Below, one piece after another: positions 53,965 through 64,000 of a DNA stretch of 64,000 nt (its first letter is position 1; every line of letters begins with the position of its first letter). Location of the stretch: contig OX335642.1 of NCBI GenBank assembly GCA_946894095.1, positions 27,105,021 to 27,169,020 of the forward strand, written 5' to 3'. The position numbers and the translations under genes are program-made. Origin of the DNA: Incurvaria masculella. Its lineage: Eukaryota > Arthropoda > Insecta > Lepidoptera > Incurvariidae. The notes beneath the pieces were generated by a model, which saw nothing but the letters and a program-made list of their open reading frames with translations, searched no databases and was not told the DNA's origin.

Positions 53965-54170
53965 GTATATGACTGGATATGGATGGCTAAGGGCACACCT
54001 GCTGTCATGCTACAAGCCCAAAACACCTCATGGTCAAAACACCACTAGGTGCCAAGCCAGGACCTTCCTTTTATTGCACGTTACTGCATTGCTACATTGA
54101 CCTTAATGAAAAGCACGGACAGTTTTAACGGATTAACCCTACCACTTAGTAAGTAAGTGAGAGTGATTAC
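53965..54170 (-). mobile_element. SINE copy, 5' truncated, minus strand
   Basis: GACTGGATATGGATGGCTAA is the reverse complement of the SINE 3' end. GGTGCCAAGCCAGGACCTTC, GCTACATTGACCTTAATG and GATTAACCCTACCACTTAG follow, with the GGTACCATCGC segment missing. Confidence 0.75.
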
Positions 54171-54177
54171 CGTTTAA

Positions 54178-54290
54178 TAAGGAATGCGAAAGTCTACTCC
54201 CTTAGAGGGCTCTTACGACATGCAAGGGAAGTAAAGCAGTGAGCCCAATTGTATTATTTTTACGAGTCGGAACCCATAGAGCACAAAATA
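54178..54290 (+). repeat. 'ACGACATGCA' family fragment
   Basis: GGAATGCGAAAGTCTACTCC, CTTAGAGGGCTCTTACGACA, TGCAAGGGAAGTAAAGCAG and GAGCCCAATTGTATTATTTT align with 11868-11945. Directly adjacent to a SINE copy, as at 400-458. Confidence 0.5.
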
Positions 54291-54956
54291 AAACCAAGTT
54301 TAGCCAAGAACACCGTTCCAGGTTAAGAATAAAAAGTTGCAAGACTTTCCCCGGAGGAATAGCGACTCTAGCAAGTTTCGAAATATAGGGTCATTATACG
54401 AAATTAGGATCAGTATCCTTGTACCGGTCTCAATGAGCAGATTGTAACAGTAATCTTCCCATGAATATCGGACTTCCGTTTAAGAGTAGTGGCATTTGAA
54501 ACCGTCTCGTAAATAGCTTTTCCGGTTCTTTTGTTTGTTTGTTAGTGTAAGCATAAACTGGATTGAATACACGAATTGAAATGAAATTTCTTGCACATTA
54601 GACATGTATTGTTACAGTAATTAATTATTTTTGCACTTTTCTCTTCATTAAAACATTAAATCTGACAATCGCTGATGCTTGTGAAGTTAATTTGTATTAT
54701 TTTAGATTTAGTTTCAGTGTTCAGGTATACATGTTTGCCCGCATGTTCGTGCAAGAAACTTTGCACCAAGCAATGTCTCAAAGGCTTCTGAACTAAGGTC
54801 TGTGCCCATAGTGAGTGATGGGTTACCATTAACTTTGCTAGAACATCAAAGTGATCATAAAACCTAGGAAACATGTCAACCGGTAGACAATCTAGTTTTT
54901 CTCAAGGGTAATGACCCACGTTACAAACGCAAATAATCCAAACAATACATCGACAA

Positions 54957-55022
54957 TATTGTAGACTGATATATCTACAAACAAAAATATGTTTATGTTT
55001 GAAGATTTATCAGTCTACAATA
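54957..55022. repeat. 15-bp-arm inverted repeat, 36-base loop
   Basis: TATTGTAGACTGATA and its exact reverse complement TATCAGTCTACAATA. Size is compatible with a small MITE relic or a hairpin transcript; no further support. Confidence 0.6.
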
Positions 55023-55029
55023 CAAATAT

Positions 55030-56900
55030 GTTACGAATACAAGTGATCGAGTTTCCAAAATAACAGATCTCTTGATAACAACTAATGTTGAAGAGTTCAT
55101 TTTTGATCGCAAGTTTGTCATCAGTGGAACGGCTTTGAACCGTCAAGGATAACAATTTGTACAAACCTGGATTGTGAGGAATCCCGCCAAATATTTTTTT
55201 GAAACTGAAGGCGTTAAAGCCCTGGTACTAGCCTAATCGCAAAGTTAGACGAGGCACCCCTACTGACGATTAGAAGTAGCATTCTTAGAATATATGACTC
55301 CTCGTCTAGGAATTAACCTACTTTCGTTAATGTATGTTTCCTTTTTATATACAAAATACATTGCGGAAATGGTGTCCATTTCCGAACTTTTTTGACTAAA
55401 TGTAGAAATCAAAAATTATTTTTTGCTTATATCTAGAAATCACATTACTTTCAGATTTCTAATGATAAAAATCGAATTTATTATTATTATTTAAATAAAT
55501 GATGAAATAAAAAAAAATAACAATCCATTATCAGTCTGCAGTTCTATTTGGACTTGCTGAGGCGTTTCACTACAAATTATTATATTTGTTTAAAGGTGCG
55601 TTTGTATGGCGCGAGTAGTTGGCTAGTCCTAGCGCCTTAAGAGACTAACTCTCTCCTTCGTCCAGAAAAAATCTCCACTCCACCATGGAAACAAGTGACC
55701 ATTAACCATATCGGTCACAAACGCCACTTCCTTGATCCATGCGTGGATTTAGATGAAGAAAATGAAACGAACCAGAAAGTTTTACCGACCGCGTATAGCT
55801 GTGGAGAGGCAAGGAACTGCATGGATGGATTCCCCGAATACCTACTAGTAGTTGCTAATACGGATCTCCTGTGTCATATTCGAAGAAAACGAAGGCTTTA
55901 TCACGCATACATTCTATTCGCATTTAATGAAAGACATACAATCAACTCTAACGCTGCCATGATTGTCATACAAAGTTGCAAAATGTATGGCATTTTTTTA
56001 ATTTCTTGCAATATATCTACCCTCGGGTTCACAAATTAACTAAGTTACTAGGGAAACAATCTCACTTTATTAAAATTATACAAACAAATTCGTAAACACT
56101 TTTCTTTTCAGAATAAAACTTCATTGTTTTGAAGACAAATATGCTCGGAGCGTGCGAAACTTTAACGTAACAAATTGTGTTGCCAACAACCTCCTCGCAC
56201 ACAGAACGACTTCTTTCATTTACTCTTAAATTACTCTTTGTCGTCCGCAGTGAAGCCAACTCGGTTTTACAGCCCTGAAAAATGCCCCGACATCTGTTTT
56301 ACTTACTGCGTCACCGTGAAATATTGTGATGCGCGTAAACGATGTTATGGCGGAAGAGTATTAGGGCGTGCTTTGTAAGGAATAAATTAAGTGAAAGCAC
56401 ACATCTCATCATTTTTTCCTCTTATTAAGAGAGTCGTTACTCTATTGATTCCCCATAATACGGATGAGAATCGTTTACATGCTCTTAATGTCTTGTTAGG
56501 TTTTTTTTATTTTTGTATTTTAAAATATATCGTCAAAATCTACGTCTGTATGTTCTAATTTTTTAACATACCTATTCATGGACTTTCTTAACCGCACCGG
56601 ATCACCAACTGGACTAATTAGAAGGTTGCCTGAAATTTTCATCAAAATCGGTCCAGCCATTCTGAAATCCATAGGAAACATACGCACAATTCATACATGA
56701 ATATCAGAAAACATCGAATTAAAAAAAATACGTGTATATATAGATTACCTCAATATATGCTCAAAGTTGGACGGTATTATTACGTAGGTGATAATAAATA
56801 AAAAATCCTTTGGGTAAAAATGTAGAGGGCCAGAAGTTGCCCCTAGGGGAGAACCTTAAGTCTCAGTAGGTGTTCGGAGGGCCGAGATAGTGGGATTTCA
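55030..56900. other. Interval without supported genes
   Basis: Contains a 114-residue plus frame (55695-56039) and a 67-residue frame (56175-56378), neither with a recognisable domain. A purine/pyrimidine-balanced patch near 55600-55860 is the only departure from AT-rich background. Confidence 0.4.
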
Positions 56901-56917
56901 AGTGACTTCCATTTCAA

Positions 56918-57035
56918 GCACCTGGCCGGCCGGCATGGTTTTCGCAGCCCCACTGTAAGTTCGAAATCCCATGGGCGTCGTCGGGCACCTTAAGATGTCC
57001 TGGCGTACGCCATATGCCGCGTTTAACATAAAAAC
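56918..57035 (+). repeat. 'TGGCGTACGCCATATGCCG' repeat end
   Basis: CACCTGGCCGGCCGGCATGG, TTTTCGCAGCCCCACTG, GGGCGTCGTCGGGCACC and CTGGCGTACGCCATATGCCG, then a TTTAACATAAAAACAC end. Most complete of three copies. The opening GGCATGGTTTTCGCAGCCCC segment is also found within both CATC-tailed elements (about 21139-21158, 22272-22291). Confidence 0.65.
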
Positions 57036-57215
57036 ACTTAAACTTTTAGGAGGCCTCCCCCTCCCCCGTGTTAAGGGGTAGGGAAAGTAAGTGATGACAA
57101 CCCCTATGGAGGTATCAGGTCCTTCTAGGTGGACGGGGGACAATTTCGAGAGAAAAGAATGGAAAGATTTTCGAAATTGGACTCTAAGGGACGTTGATAA
57201 TTTTATGTATTTAAT

Positions 57216-57605
57216 GGATACGACATTACCGTTATCTCATTAATTTGAGTTTCAGCGACATCTACATTTGAAGCATTGTAATCAGATTTTGAAAATAATC
57301 TGAAAAAGTATTGGTCGTCATATTCGTCGGAAGCAGAACTTGATCCTGCGACCTTTGGATTACATGCCCACTGCTCTAAACCAACTGAGCTATCACGACA
57401 ATTACGTCAGCCAACGAATTTCTCGATTATATTAGAATCGACACAATGCTTCCCCTATCTTCTGCTAGTTGGCGCTGATGATGTTTTTGGGTATTGATCC
57501 TACGCTAAGGCATTTTGATTGCAATGATTGAGATATCAATCTTATTGCTGTCGTCACCAAAGACGTTTTTTGGTATCGGACACTAAGAGACAGCCCTGAT
57601 TTAAC
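57216..57605 (-). mobile_element. 390-bp tRNA-containing repeat flanked by 22-bp direct repeats
   Basis: TTGATAATTTTATGTATTTAAT occurs at 57194-57215 and 57606-57627, perfectly. Between them, on the minus strand, lie about 200 bases, the tRNA-like segment (57399 to 57326) and a body with TCAGATTATTTTCAAAATCT that recurs at 36965-37045. The direct repeats look like a target duplication of a retroposed element, though 22 bases is long and the tRNA being internal is unusual. Confidence 0.5.
57326..57399 (-). tRNA. tRNA-like gene or tRNA-derived segment (Thr-TGT-like)
   Basis: Minus-strand reading: GTCGTGATAGCTCAGTTGGT (A-box region TAGCTCAGTTGG is canonical), TTAGAGCA, anticodon region GTGGGCATGTAATCCAA with TGT, variable region AGGTC, T arm GCAGGATCAAGTTCTGC (B-box GGATCAAGTTC), then TTCCGAC. 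The acceptor stem pairs at about six of seven positions. TGT would read Thr codons. It has one base more than usual in the D loop and lies inside a repeated segment, so a tRNA-derived SINE part or pseudogene is more likely than a working gene. Confidence 0.55.
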
Positions 57606-57629
57606 TTGATAATTTTATGTATTTAATAG

Positions 57630-58185
57630 ATGTATTTAAGGGACGTATTTTTATTTTTATAGTTTGATGGGGGGCATAAATATAAAAGTTTGGGAGGTGT
57701 GGAGGGAGGAAATGATATGTTTAAAAAAAAAAAACAACCGTATGTGAGGTTTTCGTGTCCCTCTAGGTGTACACTAAACATATATTTTACGTAACGTTGA
57801 TTGGTCAATTTGGAAAATTTCCGGTAGCTGGAGAATGCACATCTGTGAGACTCCAATACGATGGCTTGCCTGTAGCAACTCGATCTCGCCACAAAAAGCA
57901 AAACTACTTAATTATCGAAGATACATTTTTCTGTCTGCCCTCATCGCGCGATAAAGAAAATAGTTCCAAAACATTGTTTCGATTTTTCAGTACGGAACGG
58001 CAATTTTTTTTTTTTGTTAAACCCATTTGATCAAATAAAAAAAAATTCATACAATTAAAATATCGAGCACCGAACCGATTTTTTTATTGCTACATCATAA
58101 AATATCTTCAAAAAGTATCTCTTTAAACGAATCTGCACACTAGTCAAGCAACCGATCTGTCAAAACGTTGACAATTTATTAAATA
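57630..58185. other. Interval without supported genes
   Basis: GAGGTGTGGAGGGAGG patch, poly-A/poly-T runs and a mixed 87-residue frame (57767-58030) lacking known motifs. AT-rich throughout. Confidence 0.4.
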
Positions 58186-58338
58186 CCATCCCCGCGCCGT
58201 CCCGCGCCACGCTTATAATTAATTTATATGATAATCCAATCGTGCCCACTGTTTGTTCCCTGGAATTGTCGGCCCTTCAATCAAGTGGGTCGGGTGCGTA
58301 GCGGCAAAATGAGTGGAAATAAAACGAAAACAAAAGGT
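58185..58338 (+). promoter_or_regulatory. Possible promoter and short first exon
   Basis: A CCCCGCGCCGTCCCGCGCCA patch, then less AT-rich sequence to GGCAAAATGAG (good arthropod start context at 58309). MSGNKTKTKG is followed by AAAAG|GTATTT, a donor-like junction at 58336/58337. Read in genomic DNA the frame continues to 58416. I do not recognise a protein starting this way and no second exon is identifiable, so it is only a candidate. Confidence 0.25.
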
Positions 58339-58419
58339 ATTTTTAAGGCGAATTACCCTGAATTCATTTGTAACCATGTTTTGATGATAGCATCTAGAGC
58401 ATTTAGAATTGAGTAAAAT

Positions 58420-60290
58420 ATTTTATTGTTTCAAGTAAATGTCGATTCGAAAACAGTATCTACTCTTTTTTATTAGGGATTTTCGGTAATAGATAAATGG
58501 ATTTTATATGGATGGGTTGGTGTGCTGAGAGACCAAAGATGCTTAGAAAAGCCTAATCCCTTTATCTCGCCAAAGCACGCTCAGAGAGACACCATACGAG
58601 CAGATTTGCGGGCTATCACTGAGCTATCTAACTTGTTGAAATTACGTTTGAGTTATGAAGTTTTGATATTTCTTAAAACCTTTCTTTCAGTATACGGTAT
58701 TTTTGCGTTCCCCAGTTACAAATAAAACATACGAACAATTTTAATATGTTTGTTAAATATTCGCTTTGAGGTCAGATCAAAAAAGAAAGGAGAGGTGCCA
58801 CCTAGCACGTCTACTATAAGACCCGCTATCTCCAATTTTCAAAAACTACCAACCCAACTAAAAGGTGCATGCCAAACGTAAACAAAGTGGATGACGTATT
58901 TGAGCTTTTATGTTGGTGGGGACTTACGAGTACTTGGAATTTCAGGAGCACACTCGCGATGTTTGGACTGTGTGGCTTAAGCACGTAGATCGTTGATATC
59001 TATGGGTCCAAGACGCGTGGCCGGCTTCCCATATGATTACATGCACAATTTGTCAATGCGGCGGAGTCATGAGCAACGAACGCATGACACTACTTCATTT
59101 TCTTTTCTGTTGCTCTAAGTGATAGGCTGCACGATTGATTGTTATATTATGAAATTATATAAATAAATAATTGCTAAATTAATTGCTTGAAATTTAACAA
59201 TCTAAGGTGAATACAGAAATTGAGATTATTCGGTCTGTCAATAAGCTATTTAATCTGTTCGGGACTAACATAAATATAGCAAGCAAACTCGTTGACCAAC
59301 ATAAACAGACTGAACCAAGCTTCAACACAAACAGAAAGTTACTGCAACTAACTGGTACTATTGAGTTGTACATATATTTGTCATGATATTGCAACTTAAG
59401 CTTACATTATCTGAGTACTACGTGCACCTATGTACAGGCATGTATTTTGTGTAGTTACCTTACAGAGTTGATTTAATTTCCAGGTTGATGTAAACATAAA
59501 ACAATGTAAAGAATTAGTCTCTACTTCCGGTGTAACGACATGAAAATATATTACTGTTTAATGGGTGGGTAAGTATAACATATATACAAATATATAAATA
59601 TATAGCTGAAAATAAATAATACGAAATTAAACACATATTTAAATCAATGAGAAAACTTGCGTTTTCAAGCCTACCTCGTTAAAAAGCCAAAATTCAATAA
59701 ACGACATACACATATTTGATATATGGCTCCTAAATTCGATTACTGGTATAGCAAGTGTATATTATTATAATACTTATATTTATTTCCATTACATTGAACC
59801 TTAAATATATTTTTTTTGTCATGCATAACCGGAACGGGGGTTTGTGCTAAAGACCAAACGTGTCCAGAGAAGCCAAATACACCTCATCTCCCTAAACTGC
59901 CCTCAGCGGGAAAACATAGGCAAATATTGTTCAAATTATGCTTGAAGACTCTTCAAGACCTCTAAGAGAAGTTATAGGTATAAGGAATTAAACTAATTCG
60001 AATATAAAAGCACTTTTTGTCAATTAAAATTTCAATCACTCAGTCTCTATTTACGAAATTCGAATTTGGTTAAAAACATTTTCCATGTGAGAAAACTTTG
60101 AAACGACTTTTTTTTAGAAGTAGTGAACGAAATAATTTCTTTGACGTAAAAATTGTAAAATCAAGGATATATTTTAAATAACGCCCCGGGCGCGTCGCCT
60201 TCGAAAATTCCGTTTCACTCGAACCGCATCCCTCTGGGTCTAATCTTTTCCCTCCCTGGAGGCCTAAGCCATAGTAAAACTAAAATAGTA
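58420..60290. other. AT-rich interval without recognisable features
   Basis: Short frames at 58522-58725 (plus) and 59194-59394 (minus) show nothing recognisable. A GC patch at 60183-60200 (GCCCCGGGCGCGTCGCC) is isolated. Confidence 0.4.
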
Positions 60291-60299
60291 CGTTTTATT

Positions 60300-60508
60300 A
60301 TGCGGCTGGACATGGGTGGCTAATAGATGGCCTACACACCGCATTCCCGAAGGAATTAAGTGCCGTACATGAATTCCGAACCACGGGGCGACTCACAATC
60401 GTGACTAAGTTCACTCGTCTAGATTTGAATTAATTAGGATTTTAACCCATGATCTCTAGTATGGAAGGCAAGTCCACACGCCCCTCATTACTAGGCCACT
60501 TTATCTTC
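60300..60508 (-). mobile_element. SINE copy with tRNA-like head, internally deleted
   Basis: The 3' end is at the left (TGGACATGGGTGGCTAATAG, CCCGAAGGAATTAAGTGCC). The sequence then jumps to GAATTCCGAACCACGGGGCG and the head (TTTAACCCATGATCTCTAG, GGAAGGCAAGTCCACACG, TACTAGGCCACTTT). About 150 bases of body are missing, but head and tail are both recognisable. Confidence 0.7.
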
Positions 60509-60582
60509 GTAGAAAATTAATGGGGAGAAATAAGAAATGGAAGTTCCATAGAATAGCGACAGTGGTAGTATCTATAAAATAC

Positions 60583-60757
60583 ACTGAGGTGGAGATAAAT
60601 AGTCGCAACAGAAAAGACTAACCAAAAGTAATACATTGTGACGTCACTTTGACACATTGTGTATGGACAAAATCTCAAATCAATGCAAAGTGACGTTATT
60701 AAGTACTACTTTTCGTTGGTCTTAGTTTCTGTTATAACTATTTGTCTCAGCCTGAGT
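60583..60757. mobile_element. 175-bp foldback MITE
   Basis: The left arm CACTGAGGTGGAGATAAATA, GTCGCAACAGAAAAGAC and GTGACGTCACTTTGAC pairs with the right arm AAAGTGACGTTATTAAGT, TCTGTTATAACTATTTGTCT and CAGCCTGAGTG over about 70 bases with mismatches. A TA before the left CACTGAGG suggests a Tc1/mariner-type origin, but the right flank does not show TA. Confidence 0.55.
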
Positions 60758-60959
60758 GATCCTACAAATCGTCTACTACTCTAAGGCTCCAAGCTGTATA
60801 GGTGACAAGGTGATAGGACCTCCACAGGTACTGGGAACTGTATAACCGTATGTTGCTTTAGTATTCTATCGTTGTCCATATCGGGGATAAATACAGAATA
60901 AGTCGTTTTCCCTGTGAGAATAATATTCTTCAACGGTGTAAAGATAATTACTATTTTTT

Positions 60960-61092
60960 TAAGTAAATATGGGTTTGAGTAAATATACTTTTTCGTGCTA
61001 AGCTCGTTGTTTATTCCAAATAAAGTAAAATAGTTCTTTTTACTAAGCTCTTTCTTCAATTAATGTATCCTTGCTTAACGGTCGATTCATTG
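60960..61092 (-). mobile_element. TIR element fragment (outer arm and right arm)
   Basis: AGTAAATATACTTTTTCGTG, CTAAGC, TAGTTCTTTTTACTAAGCTC, TTTCTTCAATTAATGTATCC and TTGCTTAACGGTCGATTC. It combines the outer arm seen at 36155-36200 with the inner arm, lacking the tRNA core. Confidence 0.6.
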
Positions 61093-61317
61093 GAATTTTG
61101 AATTTGGACATAACAAAATGCTGAAAATTATTGCCTTAGGAAATGTTGGAGTCCAATAAGCCAAAGTGATTTTTTAGACGCGTAAAACCTCGCTTTGGAA
61201 ATTTGGTAGGAACAGGAATCATCGTTAGCAGACAAAGCGCATAATTGCGTCACGTGAACGTTAAAGGATAGAAGGTTCTCCTGGAACAAATTTGTTACTT
61301 TTTAGGGTATCTTACCT

Positions 61318-61418
61318 GGTTTTGGCAGCCCCCCTAAAAGTTCGAAAGCTCATGGGGGTCGTCAGGCACCTTAAGTGGTCGTGGCGTACGCCATATGCCG
61401 CGCTTTACATTAAAAAAA
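61318..61418 (+). repeat. 'TGGCGTACGCCATATGCCG' repeat end
   Basis: TTTTGGCAGCCCCCCTAAAA, GTTCGAAAGCTCATGGGGGT, CGTCAGGCACCTTAAGTGG and CGTGGCGTACGCCATATGCC, then an A run. It abuts a GGTTCCGTACC fragment at the A run. Confidence 0.65.
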
Positions 61419-61565
61419 AGGTGCCAAACGGACCCTATTACTAAGCCACCGCTGTCCGTTCGTCAGTCACAGGGCTGTATGTCATAAAACGTAATAGGTA
61501 GACAGCTGTATTTTTAACAGAGTTTGTATTTATATTGCCGCTATAATGACAAATAGTAAACTTCG
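61418..61565 (+). mobile_element. GGTTCCGTACC-family fragment
   Basis: GGTGCCAAACGGACCCTATT, ACTAAGCCACCGCTGTCCGT, CAGGGCTGTATGTCATAAAA and GCCGCTATAATGACAAATAG. The first 15 bases and the palindromic end are absent. Confidence 0.75.
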
Positions 61566-61569
61566 CACC

Positions 61570-62860
61570 ATCAATAGTAACGAATATTGAGCAGCCTGGA
61601 AATCTAGGAGCATGTTTTAACTGGAAGGTTGCCTAGAAATCCCTGGTGCTAAACACAGTCATTAGCTTTGAGATATCTAATTCTGCCAGCGACTACCCAA
61701 AACTTTCAACTCATTTTGATCCAAAATAAGGGTCGCAGAGTAGGAGAAGCAATTAAAAAGACATGTTAACTTTTACATTTCTTATAAAATAAATTCAAAC
61801 AATGTCAATGTTGTTAAAATCTGTATTCTACGAATAAAAAATACTGTTCTGGTTTTACTGTGCCTAAGCCGACTTACAGCGCAAAGTATATTGACAAATA
61901 TTAATATCGGAGATCTGGGTCCGCTTCGTCGCTAAGCTAAGATCAAACTTCAACAACGCGAACGTAGGTACATTATAAAAAATTTGCTTACAGCAAGCCT
62001 ATCAGGAGCAGCTATGCTAAGCCATGAGTAATATTTTCCATTTTTCTCCAAGCAAGTATGTATCTTTATCTATTTCATTTTCTCATAGAATATTTTATAC
62101 ACTTAAGTATAAACGACACAGAAAAGAACTGTCTATTTAATCTGTCTTTTATGGTCGGATATAAATAAAATATGACATTCGTTTAACGATTTACTATGCA
62201 TGTATGTATGCGAATCAGCTTGCCTTCATACGAAGAGCACAGCAGGATGAAAACAATAATTCCTCTTCATCTATATGATAGTCCTTTTTACTAGCAGATA
62301 ATTTTACTTCACAAGTAACAATACCTAGTGGTCCATTAATCTACGGACCCAGCGTTATGAGCTTGTTTATAAAACCGAGAACATGGAAAGTGCTACGGCC
62401 CGTCCTCATTAGTTCTCAAAACTTTTTTACATATGTTGGATCTTTGACATGTAAGTCTTCTATTTTCTAAAGGAGCGCATATTATTTTATGGAGTTCATA
62501 AACTGAGTGGATAAAGCATTTGAAAGTAATTTTAGTACTGAAATCGTTAAATGTCAACACCAGTTATGTCTTCTTTACATTTATAAGTTTAAAGTCATAC
62601 TTAGTGTGAAATTTCGCTACCATAACAATGTTAATATTAAAAATAAATGTAATAAAATCTGTAGCGATTTTGATCGTTAAGTAGATGTGTGGTTGTTATT
62701 TTTATTGTTGATAAAATATATTTGATAGCCATTTAATATTGAATAAAAACGATAGTAATTTTATTATGATATTTAAGATGATTAATAAAAAAATCGTTTG
62801 TGATAATTATTTTTACTCGCGATTTTGCCATCTGATGGAATGATGATTACACACCAATAT
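61570..62860. other. AT-rich interval without recognisable features
   Basis: No ORF above 60 codons, no repeat family placed and no RNA gene supported. Confidence 0.5.
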
Positions 62861-62862
62861 TT

Positions 62863-63057
62863 TTATTGCACAGAATGATTGATTGAAGTTTTTTGGTGGT
62901 TGGGTTTTGCCTGGCGGCGCCATCTACATTGTGCTGTGATGAACAAGTGTTTTTGTAAATTGTGATCAACTTTCTCACTGATCTGGACTGCAGCTTGGTT
63001 TGTCGGCTCACTGTTGCTCACGGCGACACGAAAACTACATATTTTTTTAATATACAC
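62863..63057 (-). other. Unassigned 64-residue frame ending at an AATAAA signal
   Basis: The minus-strand frame ends ...KTSINHSVQ with its stop TGC-AATAAAAATATTGG-like text, i.e. an AATAAA within ten bases. It could be the last exon and 3' end of a gene or of a retroelement. The translation has no known domain and I see no acceptor I trust. Confidence 0.2.
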
Positions 63058-63179
63058 AGCGTAGAGGGTGGTGGCTGAAAAACAGCGCCGCTCGTGAAGT
63101 TCCTTACTTCACGGGCGATTTTATCGCTGAGCCTCCGAACCCATTCATACAACAACACTGTTTATTACCTTAATATGTA

Positions 63180-63304
63180 CTTCAAATGCTTTTGTATTTT
63201 CTTTTTTTGTATTCTTTCAAATTTCATATTAAATTTAAGATTAACTCATTTTCTTATGTAATTACGTTGTTTTATGTGTTTTTGTTGTGTGAATAAATTC
63301 ATTT

Positions 63305-63336
<32 letters not shown>

Positions 63337-63345
63337 TCATTGCAA
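63180..63345 (+). mobile_element. LINE 3' end with (TTTC)n tail
   Basis: GTTGTTTTATGTGTTTTTGT, TGTGTGAATAAATTCATTTT then eight TTTC units (63307-63338): polyadenylation signal plus tetranucleotide tail, like 33590-33775. Upstream GTGAAGTTCCTTACTTCAC (63095-63113) is a small hairpin that may belong to the same 3' untranslated region. Confidence 0.6.
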
Positions 63346-63696
63346 CTGAAACGAAATAAATATCTACAAAAAAATATAATATTTTTTGTTTAAATTATTA
63401 TAATCGACTCGGCCCCTTATTCGAGCCTATGAAGTAATGGGTATAGTTGTTTGAAACAGTTTAAATTGTTGACGAATGAAAAAATACTTTGTGTAATTGT
63501 AATATACCTATTATGTTTATTAAAAAAATATATAATTTGCGCATTGTGCGCAAAAAGTGTTAACAACCTTAATTTATTAAATTATCAAATATTTCTAGTA
63601 TATCATGAATCATCGTCTGAAAAAAGTTGATTTTTAGCAAACCAAATCTCGGTTTTTTTTACGAACTTGCGGTATTGTTGCGTTCATAGTACATTT

Positions 63697-64000
63697 TTTT
63701 ATGTGACTGGACACGGATGGCTAAACCACACCTTCTGTCATGGTATTAGTCTAACACACCACATGGGAACTAGGTGCCATGCCAGGACCTTCCTTATATT
63801 ACACGGCTACATTGAACTGGATGGACAACATGGACAATTTTCATTGCCGCTTCGACCATCGTTCATCCAATGCGATGGTACCAACCCGGGCGGGATTAAC
63901 CCTACCACCTAGTAAGTAAGGAAGGGGACATACAGTTTAACGTGGAATCCGAACCACGGACAGCCTCTCTCAACGGTCGAATGGTCACCCATCCAAGACC
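63697..64000 (-). mobile_element. 5S-headed SINE, minus strand, cut by window end
   Basis: 3' end at the left (TATGTGACTGGACACGGATG, GCTAAACCACACC), complete body (GTGCCATGCCAGGACCTTCC, CATTGCCGCTTCGACCATCG, ATGCGATGGTACCAACCCGG), and the start of the 5S-like head (GGTCGAATGGTCACCCATCC, AAGACC). Very close to 52522-52905, so both are relatively young. The 81-residue plus frame across it is chance. Confidence 0.88.

Noticed and set aside
63667..63912. 81-residue frame resembling 'GYIELDGQHGQF' found several times in the window
   Set aside because: The same SINE body read in the antisense frame; recurrence reflects SINE copy number.
1..64000. Bacterial-type defence, phage or operon system
   Set aside because: No long ORFs, ribosome binding sites or gene clusters; composition and repeats are those of an insect nuclear genome.

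Overview
This window looks like non-coding DNA from an insect nuclear genome, most likely a moth or butterfly (Lepidoptera). It is AT-rich, has no operon-like gene packing, and is crowded with short interspersed elements. One abundant family carries the 'CCGGCCAAGTGCGAGTC' palindrome and 'GGGTTCCGTACC' ends that I recall as very common in lepidopteran genomes. A short TTAGG run (the insect telomere unit) is compatible with this. I found no intact host protein-coding gene. Nearly all short reading frames are chance ORFs or frames read through repeats.

The clearest coding remnant is at 4841-5347. It is the C-terminal GIY-YIG endonuclease of a Penelope-like retroelement, followed by a hammerhead-ribozyme-like core at about 5380-5425. 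LINE remnants include three copies of one C-terminal coding tail (19655, 36839, 40709) and several 3' ends with AATAAA signals and simple-repeat tails (11961, 24230, 25659, 29145, 32495, 33605, 52975, 63180).

The dominant family is a SINE with about 25 copies spread from 1 to 64000 on both strands. Its roughly 250-bp body is attached to at least two different pol III-type heads, one 5S-rRNA-derived (full copy 52522-52905) and one tRNA-like. A second family of about 300 bp (GGTTCCGTACC family, nine copies) includes one copy nested inside another at 2425-2840.

DNA-transposon-like structures include a non-autonomous Helitron with both termini (22531-23261), a head-to-tail pair of CATC-tailed elements (20452-22482), and several inverted-repeat elements (1427, 26575, 30479, 46060, 48792, 60583). 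A family with long terminal inverted repeats encloses a tRNA-like cloverleaf (36198-36481). One member of that family is split by a 1392-bp TG...CA insertion with 4-bp target duplications, best read as a solo LTR (42134-43525).

Other local structures are a perfect 175-bp tandem duplication (38761-39110) and a perfect 31-bp-arm hairpin (49148-49216). A CpG-rich block at 3553-4055 and a weaker one near 58185-58338 are the only places where I would consider a host promoter or first exon, and both are weak. The long AT-rich stretches between (for example 7260-8455, 12242-13890, 16520-18350, 46310-48040, 50700-52500, 55030-56900, 61570-62860) contain nothing I can name. Repeat boundaries are by eye and usually good to within 10-20 bases unless a terminus is stated.
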